From the NCBI RefSeq assembly GCF_003473485.1, contig NC_053045.1, positions 42,078,494 to 42,142,493 of the forward strand: DNA of 64,000 bases. Reading direction: 5' to 3'. The position numbers and the translations under genes were made by a program. The notes under the pieces were generated by a model, which was not told the origin of the DNA, ran no database searches, and was given only the letters and a program-made list of their open reading frames with translations. The stretch comes from Medicago truncatula (lineage: Eukaryota > Streptophyta > Magnoliopsida > Fabales > Fabaceae). Numbering within the stretch: the first letter of the stretch is position 1; each line of letters starts with the position of its first letter. This document shows positions 45,534-58,274 of the stretch, one piece after another.

Positions 45534-48500
45534 ATGAAGAAGAAACCCATGGAGAGTGTGAATGATCTGATCCAAGAGTTTAAGCTCCGCACTCTTTGGT
45601 GGGCTCTCTCTATTTTCGCCGTTTCTTATTTCCTCACTCGTAAGTTTCACTTTTTTTGTTGTTTGAAATTTGAATTATTAGCTTAAGTTTCATATATTTT
45701 GCTTGATGATAGGTTCTAGCATAAGACCATAGTGTGTGTATTTTCTGGTTTACTTTGTGTTTTTTTCTTTCTTTTTCTTTCTTTGTATTCATGTTCCATG
45801 TGTTGATTATCTGTCACAGATACAAGTAAATCGATGTGGATGAATGTGCCGATGTCAATTCTATTTGTTTGTGCTCTGCGCATTATTGTAAATAATGTGG
45901 AATTTCGTTGGAAGGTTAAACAACCTAGATCACATACATATTTATCACATTTGGAGAAAAAACAGTTGTCTTTGAATGATCCGCGTCTCTCTAGTGTACC
46001 TCCCCCGGTAAAGTGGAAGAGGAAAATTGATTCTCCTGTTGTGGAGGATGCAATGGCTGATTTCATTGATAAGATTTTGAAGGATTTCGTGGTTGATTTG
46101 TGGTACTCGGAGATTACTCCGGATAGGGAGTTTCCTGATCAGATACGCGCTATAATCATGGATGTTCTTGCTGAAATATCAGCAAGGGTTAAAGAGATAA
46201 ATCTTGTCGACTTGTTGACAAGGTATGCTGCTTTTCCTGTCCTATGATGCCTGCCAAAGATAAAGTATTATGAAAACTACTGATTTTTGTTCTGATTTAT
46301 TTACGTTTCAGGGATTTAGTTGATTTAGTAGGCGATCACTTGGAACTTTTTAGAAGAAATCAAGCGGCTATAGGTGTCGACGTTATGAAAACATTATCTA
46401 CAGAGGAGAGGGATGACAGATTGAAATTCCATTTGTTGAACTCTAAGGAGCTTCATCCAGCACTAAGATCTCCCGAGAGTGAGTACAAGGTGTGAGTGGA
46501 TCAGTGGAGTGTTCCAATGATATACAATGTTTCTTTTGTTTGAGAACTATTTCTTATTATCTTATCTGACGAATGAATGCTCTTTTTGTAGGTTCTTCAG
46601 CGGCTAATGAGTGCACTTTTAGCTACAGTACTAAGACAACGTGAAGCACAGTGTCCCGTGATTCGCTCAATATCTCGGGAACTTTTGACTTGCTTGGTGA
46701 TGCAACCTGTTATGAATTTGGCAAGCCCTGGGTATGTCGTTGAATATTGTCACATTTATTTTTGTAATAATTACTTTTTTGGGGAGATGGATCTTAACAA
46801 TATGAGCTCTATGGAATGGTTGCTACATCATATTCAAGATTTTGAATAGTCTTTTAAGTTGTGTTTTTGTAGGGAGTCGGGGGGGTTTTCGTAGGTCTAA
46901 AACATATTTAGGGCCCATTTGGTTAAGTAGGCAGAATATGGGAAGATACAAAAGAGGGCTGAATGGAAATGATATTCATCGTTATGGCGCAGAGTATGAA
47001 TGTACTTTATTGTTCACCTCATATTTATGCCATGTCATTGTCAATGAAGTCCGAAGTGATTTTATTCTGTTTCGGCTGTTATTTTTTGAAGTTGTGGTTT
47101 TAAAACTAGAAAGAGTATGATGAGGCCATTGATAATATTAATTTTAAATCAGATTTTAGAATAAGTCAAAGGAAAGAACTATTTTATTGAAAGAATAAAA
47201 GTTAGAAAGATAATGGGATAGAAATCTCTTCTGCAAGGGTTTCCTCTTCTACAACAGAGTCACTACTCTATTCGCAAAAGTTTACAGTACTCAATAATAT
47301 TCTCTCCAACTCAATAACCTCCCTATTTATTATACATGAAAAAAACTACTCCCTCCGTTTCTAAATATAAGCAAAATTGACTTTTTAGGTTCATTCAATT
47401 AATGATGTATGTGGTCCATATTAATTGACTTTTTAGGTTCATTCAATTAATGATGTATGTGGTCCATAATATTTAGAAACGGAGGGAGTACCCCATTAGC
47501 TGATAACTTCCCTAACTAACTCCTAGGGCTGAGCATCGGGCGGGTTCGGTCTGAAAAGTACCCATCTGAATGAAACTGCCAGTGGAAAATAGGCACCCAT
47601 TCTTGACTGTCGAAGGCTCCGGTTTAGGCGGGTTTCGGGTTGTGTTGGAGACAGGTTATATGGGTGGGTTCCTTTGGTTTGGTCAGAAGAAACAATCTCA
47701 ATGCCAGGTGATAATTTCAAGCAACAACACATTCAAGCCGGAACACTTCAAGTCGTGCTACACCTAGAATCTTCCTGCAGTTTCACACCTTCAGATGTTT
47801 GCAAAACCATGATCTCCTTCTGTTTAGCAAATAGCTTTGTCGGAAAGGAAGAAAAAGAATTGGAAACAAACAAGGGAGTATTGAAAAAGGAGTGAACAAG
47901 ATAAACATACAAGCATACAATGCAAAAATAAAGGTGCAGAAAGCATTGAAACAGTAATGGATCTGCATCTTGGAAAATTTATTTTGCAGTAGACTTAGAG
48001 ATAAGGAGGATTCACAAAAATATATTTTCCTTTTTTATTTATATTACATAATACTTTTAGTTTTTATTAATATTAGATGATACTTTTAGCTTGTTTATTG
48101 TGAGCAGTAGTAGTAGTATGGGACATTGGCAGAGGATAAGGACGGTGGAAAGACACAGGGAGAGAGGAAATATTGATAAATGGGAAACGTGTGTGGTATA
48201 GAGGAAAAAGAAAGAAAGTTGACTGACTTTAACAAGTAACAATTGGTCTCACTCTGTCAGATAGTTATACATACTTTGAGGTTCGGTCGGGTATGGGTAT
48301 CGATAGATTTCATTTTCCAGAACCGCACCCGACCGTATCAGCCCACTCTTAAAGTGAATTAATGCATTTTAATACCCGAAACCCAATCAAACCCGCCATA
48401 GAACCCAATTTTGTTTCGGTTTTATCGGGTTCCGGGCGAGTCACCATCTTTTGCTTAGACCTATTAACTCCTTATCGCATATCCTAACATCTGCTAATCC

Positions 48501-51500
48501 TGATCGTTGTGATTCCATTTCGAAACAATGGCTTTGTGTTTTGTCCAACTATCATACCCTCCTGTTTCATCAAAAACCAGTACCGAAACTTTAAGATTTA
48601 TATTTAGGTTTAAAAGAGCAAATCGTATTGTTTAACTGAGAACATCATTAACCAAGGATCTCGTAAAAGTTTAAGCTGTTGGGTGAGGACACTTCAGTGA
48701 TTTTATACTATATATGTCTAACATGGTCCCGCATGCTGGGACGGAGGGAGAAGGGGGACTGGCAGGTGCCATGGCCACCACCGAGTTTTATAATTCATTC
48801 GAGTGTTACATGGTTAATTACTTTATGGCCCCATGATAGGTTAATTACCTTATGGCCCCATAATTGGTTAATTACTAAGCAATTTTGCCGTAAACAGTAG
48901 CTAGGTCGAATCGTTGTTTTATTTTGTAGCATGCAAAACATATTATATAAATATTAGAGTTTTGTTGTGTTCATGGTCCCTCTGAATTATGATTCCTGAC
49001 GTCGTCGCTGCCCTCACGCAATAGCTCTTTAAGCTTGCAGTGTTCATAATGCATAGGTGCACCTACCATGTGCTGAAATTCAACTTTTTAATGAATGAAT
49101 GGTGATGGCAAGGATCAATCTCTAGAAACTTGGTCATTGAGAACTCCAATACCATGTTGAGAACCAATTATACCAAAAGCTTATGCTATTTGGATTTTGG
49201 TGAAGACACGTAAATTGATTTTATGCTACATTTTTAACTTCAATTGAAAACATGTTAACACAGAATTTGTAGACCGTTTGCTTCCTGATTTAAAAAATAA
49301 ACACATCATTTTTTATCCATGAGATGGAAATATCGGGTTCGCATTTTTCAATTTCATTTATTTTTCTTATCGTAACCTACTTGTAATAAAATATGCAAAT
49401 CTTTTTGTCAGGTTTATAAACGAGCTGATTGAAACACTTCTACTTCTCCTTAACGACAACGATAGTAAAAAGTGGATGGGTGGCGATCAGTCAACTAATG
49501 TAGCAAGTCATCATCATGGTAACTCTGTTGCTAATAGCGGCGGACATGACAATCTCACAGCCTCTAGTAAGCATCCACCTTTATACCAAGGAACTGAGAT
49601 GACATTGGCTAAAATGAGCGACCGGGGAGAGACATCCTTACAAAATAATTCAGTCCATCAAAAATCTTCACAGCCCAAGCCTGCTGATTGGGCACAAATG
49701 TTGGAGGTTGCAACTCAGAGGAGAACTGAAATTCTTATGCCCGAGAATCTTGAGAACATGTGGGCAAAAGGAAGAAATTACAAAAGGAAAGAGAACAAAA
49801 TTGTCAAAACTGGATCTCAGGATCTTCACACCAAGAGTTCTGCTACTGACCGTTCATTGCTGAATAGAAAAATGAACCAGGAAACGTTAGTGAGTAAACA
49901 TGGAAAGCATGAAGCTGCTGAAGTGAAGTCTTCTCTACCTTCAACGCATGCCTTGACTTCGGATCCCCTACAAAGTGTTGCATCTACAAATATTTCAGAA
50001 TCTTCGCAATACCCAGACAAGACGTCATCGTTCGAGGGAGAGCTTAGAGTTGATAAAATGAAGGGCACAAAGGATCTTGCTTCTGATGGGTATAAAAGTT
50101 CGTTAAAGAGGTCTAGCAGTGCTTCTGCCTTGGCAATCCACCTTAATCAAGAAGGTAGCTCCATTATTTCAGAGTTTTTCAACCCGGAATTTGAGAGGCG
50201 CGAAGGATTTCGGGGAAAGAGTTCTTCTGACATGATAGTTAGGAAAGAGGGGCAATTAGCTCCAAAGCTCCGGTGCCGGGTATGCAATTTTGGCTTAAAG
50301 TTAAATATCTTTGAGAATAGTATTCTAAAAAGCACATTGATTTAGAATTTACTTTCTTTACTCGTATATCCTTATATAAATCAGAATGGTATTTCTGATA
50401 AAATATTTCATTGTGTGTATTTGTTAATTTTTGTTATTGTCTACCAAAACATTGCAGGTTGTGGGAGCATATTTTGAGAAAATTGCTTCCACGTCTTTTG
50501 CTGTCTACTCAATTGCAGTGACTGATGCACAGAATAGAACTTGGTTTGTAAAAAGAAGGTTTACTTCTTTCTTATATTTTTTTAGTAATAAGTGTGCACA
50601 AACTATATTTGATTCAAATTTTATGAACAATTTGATATGAACTGGATTTATACAAGGCTGTAAATAGAATACCAGGATAACTGAGTTGTATTTTCTTGTT
50701 TAATCTTTCTCTTTCCCCCTTTTTTGAGTTTAAACTGCTCCGTCGTACGTAATAAATAGGTTCAAATCTCAAAATTGCTTGTTCCGTCTTTATCTATGTA
50801 CTTTGAATTTATCGTAGGCGACTACCATAATTTCTTTGGGTTTCTAATTACAAAATAAAATGTCAGGATCACTAAATTATATTTTCATGTCTAATTTTTC
50901 TTTCCCTGTTTTGAGTTTAAACTGCTCATCAAACAATAAATATCATCAAGTCTCGCCATCTTTATATATGACTTTACTTACCATAATACAGATACAGGAA
51001 TTTTGAGCGATTGCATCGACATCTTAAAGATATTCCAAATTACACATTGCATTTGCCTCCTAAAAGGATATTTTCCTCGAACACTGATGATGCCTTTGTA
51101 CATCAACGCTGCGTTCAGCTTGATAAATATCTCCAGGTATTTTATTCCTTGTTGCAATAATAAATAAATTAAATTGATAGTTTCCTTTCATACTTTTAAA
51201 TTATCTCTTTGGTTAAATTACGCTGTCTTACTTCAGGATCTCCTGTCAATAGCTAATGTTGCTGAACAACATGAAGTATGGGACTTTTTTAGCGTTTCCT
51301 CAAAGGTGTGTATCAGCTTGATGTTTCTTATTATTACTTCTGATAAATTACCTTTTTATAATCTCTATTGGTAATTTTTGGCCGTGAGAAATGACAATAG
51401 ACTATTGTTTTGTTTTATTTCTGAAGAACTACTCTTTTGGGAAATCTTCTTCGGTGATGAAGACCTTGGCAGGTATCCTCTTATTAATTGTAACATTTTG

Positions 51501-54500
51501 TTTTATGTCATAAGGAAGTTTAGAATCCAGGTTGTAGCTATTCTATGTATGGCGACCTCTCTTGTCAATCTTGAGTTTTTTTTTTTGGAAAGACAATCTT
51601 CTATTTTTTAAACTTTTGAAATTGTTCAAAGCCTACTTACCATTAAAATACAATAATAAGAAAAATTGAATAGGAGTGGAAGAAAAAGCTTCATGCTATG
51701 CCATTTTAGTATGCCTTTTCTTGGTTTATTGAGGATTCAAACCCATTAGACCTAACGTTCTATGTCATTGTTTCGGTTAGGTTGAGCATGATATAATAGG
51801 GGGCCATGTGACTACTACAATGTATTTTATTTTTCTGTTGAAATTAGGTGTCACTCTTCTATTTCTGTTATAGCAAACTGTCTCTTCAGTGAATGAATTT
51901 ATTTATTCCTAGTTGATAGAAACAGTTTTGCACAGAGGCTTTTCTTTCATTTTCTTTCTAATACAAGTTAGATTGTTATATACCTATTTATAAGAGGATT
52001 AAGTTGAAGAAAACATGTCATTTTCTTAGTTTATCAATGGTATCAAGTTGTTGTTTTTTTTTTTTTTAATGTAATCCTAATTTGTAGAAGGTTTTCTAAA
52101 TCTAAATTTTTTTACTGATTCCAAACACGATGTTTGAATGTTTTATATCAACAGTAAATGTAGATGATGCTGTGGATGATATTGTACGCCAGTTCAAGGG
52201 GGTTTCAGATGGTTTAAGGCGAAAAGTTGGTGGATCACCATCCCTCCTCAATGAGGGACCTTCCACATCATTGTACTTGCCTTGGAATGCAGATGAATTG
52301 GATAAAAGTACCACACAGCAAAGTGCTACAACAAGTGTGTTAAGTTCTGATACTGAGGACGGTGATAGGAACAGTAATCTAGGCCATGATAATTTTGATA
52401 GAGAAGAAGTACAAGATAATGCATTGATTTTGAAAGGTTACCCATCACTGGTAACAGACTATACTGACGAGTCCAGCAACTTGGCTATTGATAGACAGCG
52501 TGATCTGTCGGAGGAAGCTAGGATTAGCAATGACGTTCCAACTACAAATTCCATTCTTACTCGCGATAATTTGGAGGATCCTGTTGGAGTGCCACCTGAG
52601 GTATGTGTAGTCTGCTGAGTTTGCTTTTTTAAGTCGCACTTCAAATTTAAGTATTTAACTGATGATTGAGAAACTTGGTTCTCTGCCTCCGTACTTAACG
52701 GTTTTGCTTCGATTATTTATTAGCTGGTTATTGTTTCAGGACAATATTGCTGACTACAATGCAGCATACGTTGTCAAGCTAGGACTATCATTTATCTCCC
52801 TTTATGAAAAAAAATAGCCCCAAACAAAAAGAAGAAAATAATTTGTACTTAACTAAGTTAATTCATTAGCGTGCCAAAAGCTTGGATCATTTTCTTTCAT
52901 GGCTTGTTGTGTTGTCTATTAGATGTATCCACCAAATATATGAAGAAGCTGAACTATTATTGGCATCCTAACTTTCATAGAATTGTTCTGGTCTTTAAAA
53001 CTCTGCTACCCCCAATATTTGTCTAATGCTCTGGTAGGAAGTTATTTCCAACAACTGTTTTTAGGTTTCATAAATTATTAAACGAGAGGCGCGAGGCAAA
53101 CACATTGCTGTTCCCGAAAGTGTTTTGGAGACATGCTTGTTGGTGTATTGTAGTGTAGCCCCTCATTTTCCTCTTCTCTGAAGGGAAAGAATAATGATTG
53201 ATAACCTGGAGAAAGGAGGAATGGGGTTTTACTTGGAATTACACAGGATATTTTTGGATCTTTGTATTCATTTTTCGTGACAACATCTTTTTTGCTTTAA
53301 AATATTTTTTTGAACAAGCCAAATTAATTAGTTTGATATTTTTTGCAGTGGTCCCCACCTAATGTTAGTGTCCCTCTTTTGAATTTGGTTGACAAGATAT
53401 TTCAGCTTAAGAAAAGAGGTTGGATAAGGTATACTACTCTATCTGGTCAATCTGTAATATTCAAGTTAGTAACTGCTAGAAACAATGGTTAACTCTATAT
53501 TGTCTAATTTTTTTTATTCTTATTACAATTTACAGAACCTTCCTTTGGTGTTGCTCTTTTAAATATATTTTTAGCTTGCAAGCTATCTTAATGTATTATG
53601 TAATTTTGCATGTTGTTAGAGACAAGACTCATTCCTAGACTTGCATTGCACCTAAAGTCTCATGATGTTAGAATGACAAGTCCTTTTGATATGTTAGCCT
53701 TTTCATATTTGAGCTCAACATAGTGATGATTGATCAATCTATGCTTCAAGTCCCATATAGTGTGTAATGTGTATGTGTATGAAGTGGAGCTTTAGATATT
53801 TTTTTGTTGATAGTGTACTATTTTGAATTCTGCTTTTAATCTGATGTTGGAAAAAAAATAAAGTCTAGATAGTGTTTTACCAAGGAATAGAGATGAATTT
53901 CATTTTTATCTCAACTACATACATACCAATGCCCATAAGCAGTTTTCAACATTCTTAAGCTGTTTTAAATTGTTACTTTTAGGCTAAGAGGATTTGACTA
54001 CACAAAATAAGGGCCATGACACTGTTGATCTGTTTAATTTCCCGGACTTGGAAGTAGCTAATATTGCCGTTTCTGTTAATGCAGAGACAGATCATGACAC
54101 TGTTGATTTGTTTAATTTCCTTGCCTTGGAAGTAGCTAATATTGCCGTTTCTGTTAATGCAGAGACAGATCATGACACTGTTGATTTGTTTAATTTCCTG
54201 GACTTGAAAGTAGCTAATATCATAGTTTCTGTTAATGCAGGAGACAGGTGTTTTGGATGTCAAAACAGATATTACAGCTGGTGATGGAAGACGCTATTGA
54301 TGATTGGCTCCTGATGCAGATTCACTGGCTTCGGAAAGAGGACACTGTTGCACAAGGGATTCGGTGGCTCCAAGATGTAAGGCTTTTCAAACTTTTTTTT
54401 CTGGGACATTATATGTCAAATTAATGAAGCTTTGTATGCAAATTAACAGAGTAAACTAGGTTACTTGGATGTCGATAGCCTGATTAAATTGCCATTTATT

Positions 54501-56427
54501 TGTTGGATGTGTGCTTCTAGAGCATTAGATAGATGCTATGGTCTAATTGCTGTTTGCAAGTAGATACTCTAATCGGACAACACATCTGCCTAACCGATAC
54601 CCAAAAAATAAGCCATATACATCATCTTGTATCTTAACAATTACGAGCATTCCGCTCCACCTAAAGAGACCACAGAACTACATAGGTTTTGCACAGCCAA
54701 AAAGTTTACTCTCTTGGCTCCCGCTAAAGCTCTCAAACTAGTCAAAACAAACTGCTCCAAGTTATGAGAATGAACCAACTCCAAGTACTCATCAAAAGCC
54801 AAAAGGCACTCTCACTCTGAATGCAGTTTATTTCTGGTCAAGTAGTTTTCTAGTAGACATGCAGAATTTGGATTTTTTTTTTTTCCCGTACTGATGCCAC
54901 TGCCTGTTTTCTATTAGACATGTAGTTCATTTTGTGCTTCTTTTTTGCTTCTTGAACTTGGATGAAATCATCAACGGATAAAAATGTAAAAAATAAAAAT
55001 AAAATCATGTTATGACATTGGCTTGTGCATATGTTTCATGTTCTGTGGCCATGTTTTCAGGTCCTCTGGCCTGGTGGTATGTTCTTTACAAGAGTAAGAT
55101 TACCCCAAATAACAAATGGTGGCAGTGATGAAAAGCCTTCTCAAACAATAAGTGGATCTGGGGGGCGCAACATCACAAAACACGAATCTGGCTCTTTTGA
55201 GGAACAGCTTGAAGCTGCTCGTAGAGAAAGTGACATCAAGAAACTGCTCTTTGGTTAGTTTTATTTTTTGTAGAATCATATGTTGATTAATTTGAGATCA
55301 GTTGTTATTGGATATATTCTTCTACGTTTGAAACTTTATTTATTTTTCCTACTTGTATATTTTGTTATTTTCTTTGAAGTTGTGTCCGTCAGTAAGTAAA
55401 CACCCTGTTAGCTCTGTGACTCGTTTGCATGGCCTTCTCACCGATTATTTATCATGGTCAATCCCCATGTTTTGCTTGTTGGTAATTAGACCCTTGCAAC
55501 GTACTCTTTTTACAAATTGATTGGGAAAAGGTAATATGATAAAATTGTGGAATGTTCAGATTGTTTAATCTAGCTATCACTTCATAATGATAAAAATAGA
55601 AAATTTATATAATGCTAATCATCAATAAGATAATTTTGAAACTCAGATAATCTTCAAAAATTTCAGTTCCCTTCGTTTGTGCTGTTTATATTGACTGGCA
55701 GCCTCACATATTCTCATGTATTTGTCAAACGGCATCAACTTTCACATAATATAACTAGACCACAGAGAGTGTGTTAGTGTGTAATTGGAACGTTGCAATA
55801 ATTGGAACTAGATGGGTTAACTGAACAAAGTTACAGTGCAATCGATGAATTATAGGGTATTATTTCAGCCTGCATAAAAAATATGAAAGGAATTTTTATA
55901 TGATCATTGATTATTTCAAATTTGCAATTAATCTATACTTTAGAGTTTAGACTCTCTTGAAGAGATTTTCCGGTGAAGGTCTTTGAATGTTATGGTATTT
56001 TGAAGTTTCATTGTATGTTAGAATTTTGTGAAGGTTGAAATATAGCTGTTCCATTCTCATAATTTACATCCTGACATATGAGGTTGTCTACATTTTCATC
56101 AGATGGTGCTCCAACAACTTTAGTCAGCTTGATCGGGCATAATCAGTACAGACGCTGTGCCAGAGATATATATTACTTCAGTCAGGTTAAATTCCTACTC
56201 CATTCCTCTATTCACTTGGTGCAAACTTTTTTCTTGTGTTTGCATTAATTTTTTGAATTTTTTGTGCCAAACTAACAAATCTATGTCCTGTTGCTTTTTA
56301 GTCTCCTGTATGTATGAAGCAACTTGCCTATGCAATTCTGGAACTTCTACTTGTTTCCATCTTTCCTGAGATGAGGAATGTTGTGTTGAGTGTTCATGAG
56401 AATATGAACGTTCACCAAGCGCCGTGA
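45534..56427 (+). CDS. PXA-PX-Nexin_C sorting-nexin-like membrane protein
   Basis: 1,039 residues from 15 exons: 45534-45639, 45820-46222, 46312-46489, 46592-46731, 49412-50279, 50458-50558, 50992-51136, 51237-51305, 51427-51472, 52155-52600, 53349-53428, 54241-54376, 55061-55253, 56103-56185 and 56302-56427. All are GT-AG and in phase. Two N-terminal hydrophobic stretches (about 20-36 and 44-58) suggest membrane anchoring. A PXA domain (about 100-290) is followed by a polar linker and the PX domain (about 566-675) with RRYRNFERLHRHL and LPPK, which bind PI3P in known PX proteins. Nexin_C follows (about 875-1005; QLVMEDAIDDWLLMQIHWLR). From memory it matches Arabidopsis At2g15900. Proteins with this order act in endosome or ER-linked trafficking. 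Intron 4 (2.7 kb) holds two transposons, and intron 11 has a triplicated acceptor segment. Confidence 0.92.
47349..47488. mobile_element. Stowaway-like MITE with a doubled arm
   Basis: 140 bp with ends CTCCCTCCGTTTCTAAATAT and the complement of TATTTAGAAACGGAGGGAG, flanked by TA. Inside, a segment of about 50 bases (ATTGACTTTTTAGGTTCATT, then CAATTAATGATGTATGTGG) is tandemly repeated. It lies in intron 4 of the PX gene. Confidence 0.85.
47524..48463. mobile_element. hAT-type non-autonomous element in intron 4 of the PX gene
   Basis: 940 bp with ends TAGGGCTGAGCA and the complement of TAGGTCTAAGCA. The flanks CTAACTCC (47516-47523) and TTAACTCC (48464-48471) form an 8-bp duplication with one mismatch. 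The subterminal parts are rich in CGGGCGGGTTCGG-like motifs in inverted orientation. No transposase is seen. Confidence 0.75.
48812..48890 (+). repeat. Short tandem repeat in intron 4
   Basis: A 27-base unit containing GGTTAATTAC and TTATGGCCCCAT is repeated twice, with a third partial GGTTAATTACTAAG. Confidence 0.7.
54015..54248 (+). repeat. Triplicated 78-bp unit carrying the 3' splice site before exon 12
   Basis: Three tandem 78-bp units start CATGACACTGTTGAT at 54015, 54093 and 54171. Each ends TTTCTGTTAATGCAG, a good 3' splice site. Only the last joins exon 12 (54241) in frame. Use of the first or second would meet a TGA within four codons of the join. The units are open in another frame (96 codons), but I do not think it is coding. 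Confidence 0.9.
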
Positions 56428-57499
56428 GTTCTTCATCACTTGTGGTAGTGGCTTGCCTATGTTGTACATGAAATTTGGAAGACGGTGTTTTGGTTGTAGA
56501 TTGTAGATGCAAGAACAGGAGCTATGACAGATGCTTTAGGAAATTGGCAATTGGTTTTGAATCTCTTTCCAACTGTATAAAACTTAGATATAGGTTGTGT
56601 ACAGAAGAAACAACAATCATGTTGTGTTACTATGTTTTGTCAAGGCATATACCCCATTTTCATGGGGATTTTGTATTGTTACAGATAGGGTCGTGAAATG
56701 CTTCTAGTGAATAGGATTATTCTTTATTCGTTTAGTCATTGGGATTAGAGAGGCTATTTTGCTTAACTGCAATTAATTGAATATTTTCTTCTTTAATGAT
56801 ACACTAAAACACATTTTATAGTTACCGGTTTGTTTGGCTTCTTCATTTTCATGATCAATTGAAATTAAGGGTCAGTGAGATGAACAATGAGAGATCGGTG
56901 ATGCCGGGTTAATGGAAAAAAGGAAAAAAATTATTGTTCATAAGAAATGATAGAATAGGGAGAAAAACATGTGTTGTTTAAAATGAGTCTTTCAATTTGA
57001 ACCATCTATTTTAATCTAAAATTGATAACTGTTTTTTATCATTCTCAAATAAAAAAAGTATTCTCACGAGATATCCCCAACACAAATTGTATTAAAAATT
57101 AGCTTGATGATATAATAAGAACCAAATTGATTAGCAACTATGTAAACAATGAGAGATGAACATCCTTCTTTCAAAAAAAAATGAGAGATGAACATCCTAA
57201 GTAAAGAAATGTTGATAATTGGTTGATAAATAGCAAGCAAATTTTTTTTTTTTTGAGGTAAAACGGATATACGAAATAAGTACGGGTTTTCCTCGATGTA
57301 CTTACCAAAAAAATATTAAGAGATAAAACATAAAATTTGTGTACATAAAGGCTTTGTATTCCGCTCTTTTAATCTTCTCCTCGTATAAAATTCATATTAA
57401 TTCTTCTCGTTTAAAAATTTCAAAATTTATTGGAGGTAATTTATCGTCTAATCCAGTTTCATGATCTAACATTCTCCAACATTCACCCAACTCTATGTC
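56428..57499. other. 3' flank of the PX gene
   Basis: The first about 280 bases are the likely 3' UTR. Then AT-rich DNA with a micro-insertion at 57148-57198. No gene. Confidence 0.45.
57148..57198 (+). repeat. Poly(A) micro-insertion
   Basis: A 13-nt insert (TCTTTCAAAAAAA) lies between two perfect 19-bp copies of AATGAGAGATGAACATCCT. It has the longest perfect direct repeats of the set. Confidence 0.75.
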
Positions 57500-57529
57500 A
57501 CTCAAGTGCTACCCGTCTTTGTACATGCA

Positions 57530-57770
57530 TTCACGTATAGGAAAAAAATCAAGGATGTTAAAAGTGATAGTAATTGTGCATTCCACTTTGTAGCTAAATA
57601 TCTTGGTCATGGTGGAGATAGTCACAGGTTAATTCGTCTTGCCTTGCTTAGAGAGTTAAGTCTGCATAAGAGTGATTATATGTCAACATTGAGCTTTGAA
57701 ACACATTTTAAATATATCAAGATGGTTTGTACCCTCCGAGGGGATTTACAACGAAAGAGAAATGATTGAC
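57530..57770 (+). pseudogene. OTU-like cysteine protease fragment
   Basis: An 87-codon frame starting at 57506 contains DVKSDSNCAFHFVAKYLGHG, matching the D-x-D/S-x-N-C-x-F catalytic cysteine motif of OTU proteases, then a RLIRLALLRELSLHKSDY stretch like the usual LVR-DLL-EL helix. The catalytic histidine part is missing, so this is a fragment. OTU domains of this type are often carried by plant MULEs or sit in host gene families. There is no intact gene around it. Confidence 0.6.
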
Positions 57771-58274
57771 GTTACAAGATATGGACAATATTATTGCAAC
57801 TTACTATGATAAAGTTGTGGTTGAGTTGACCAAACTTCAAAACGGCATTTCTGACACTTTTTTTTTCCGCTATAGGTTATCTGCCACATAATCCATCTTC
57901 GCGCATTGGAGTAATCCATCATTTTGTTCATGTTTTTCTGAAACACGGGTGTCCATTTTAGGCTGTTTTTTGCAAAGACATCTGTAAAAATATATAGAAA
58001 GGATATGAAAAATTTCGTAGCATTCTAAAGAAGTCTTGATCTATTTTTATTTTGACTTGAACGTACAATAAACTTCACCATAAATTATAGAGTTTTTAAA
58101 TGAAGAACAAATTAATTATAAATTATTTAAGAAATCAAGTATTATAAGAAATGAAAATTCATAATGATCACTATATATATATATACTTCATCCAGTCACA
58201 TTTATAAGCGAATTTTCATTTTTTAGGTTTATTGAATAAATGATGTATGTGGTTTTATAATATATATGTGCTTA
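57771..58274. other. AT-rich DNA with a worn MITE end
   Basis: Near 58186-58260 a TACTTCATCCAGTCACATTT ... TTGAATAAATGATGTATGTG phrase resembles half of a Stowaway-like element. The rest is unrecognised. Confidence 0.4.

Noticed and set aside
53994-54284. 96-codon open frame in intron 11 of the PX gene as a small gene
   Set aside because: It is open only because a 78-bp unit, divisible by three, is repeated three times. Its frame differs from that of exon 12 and it contains a repeated splice acceptor.
54547-54741. 64-codon frame in intron 12 of the PX gene as an exon
   Set aside because: Exons 12 and 13 join in phase without it and give a continuous Nexin_C domain.
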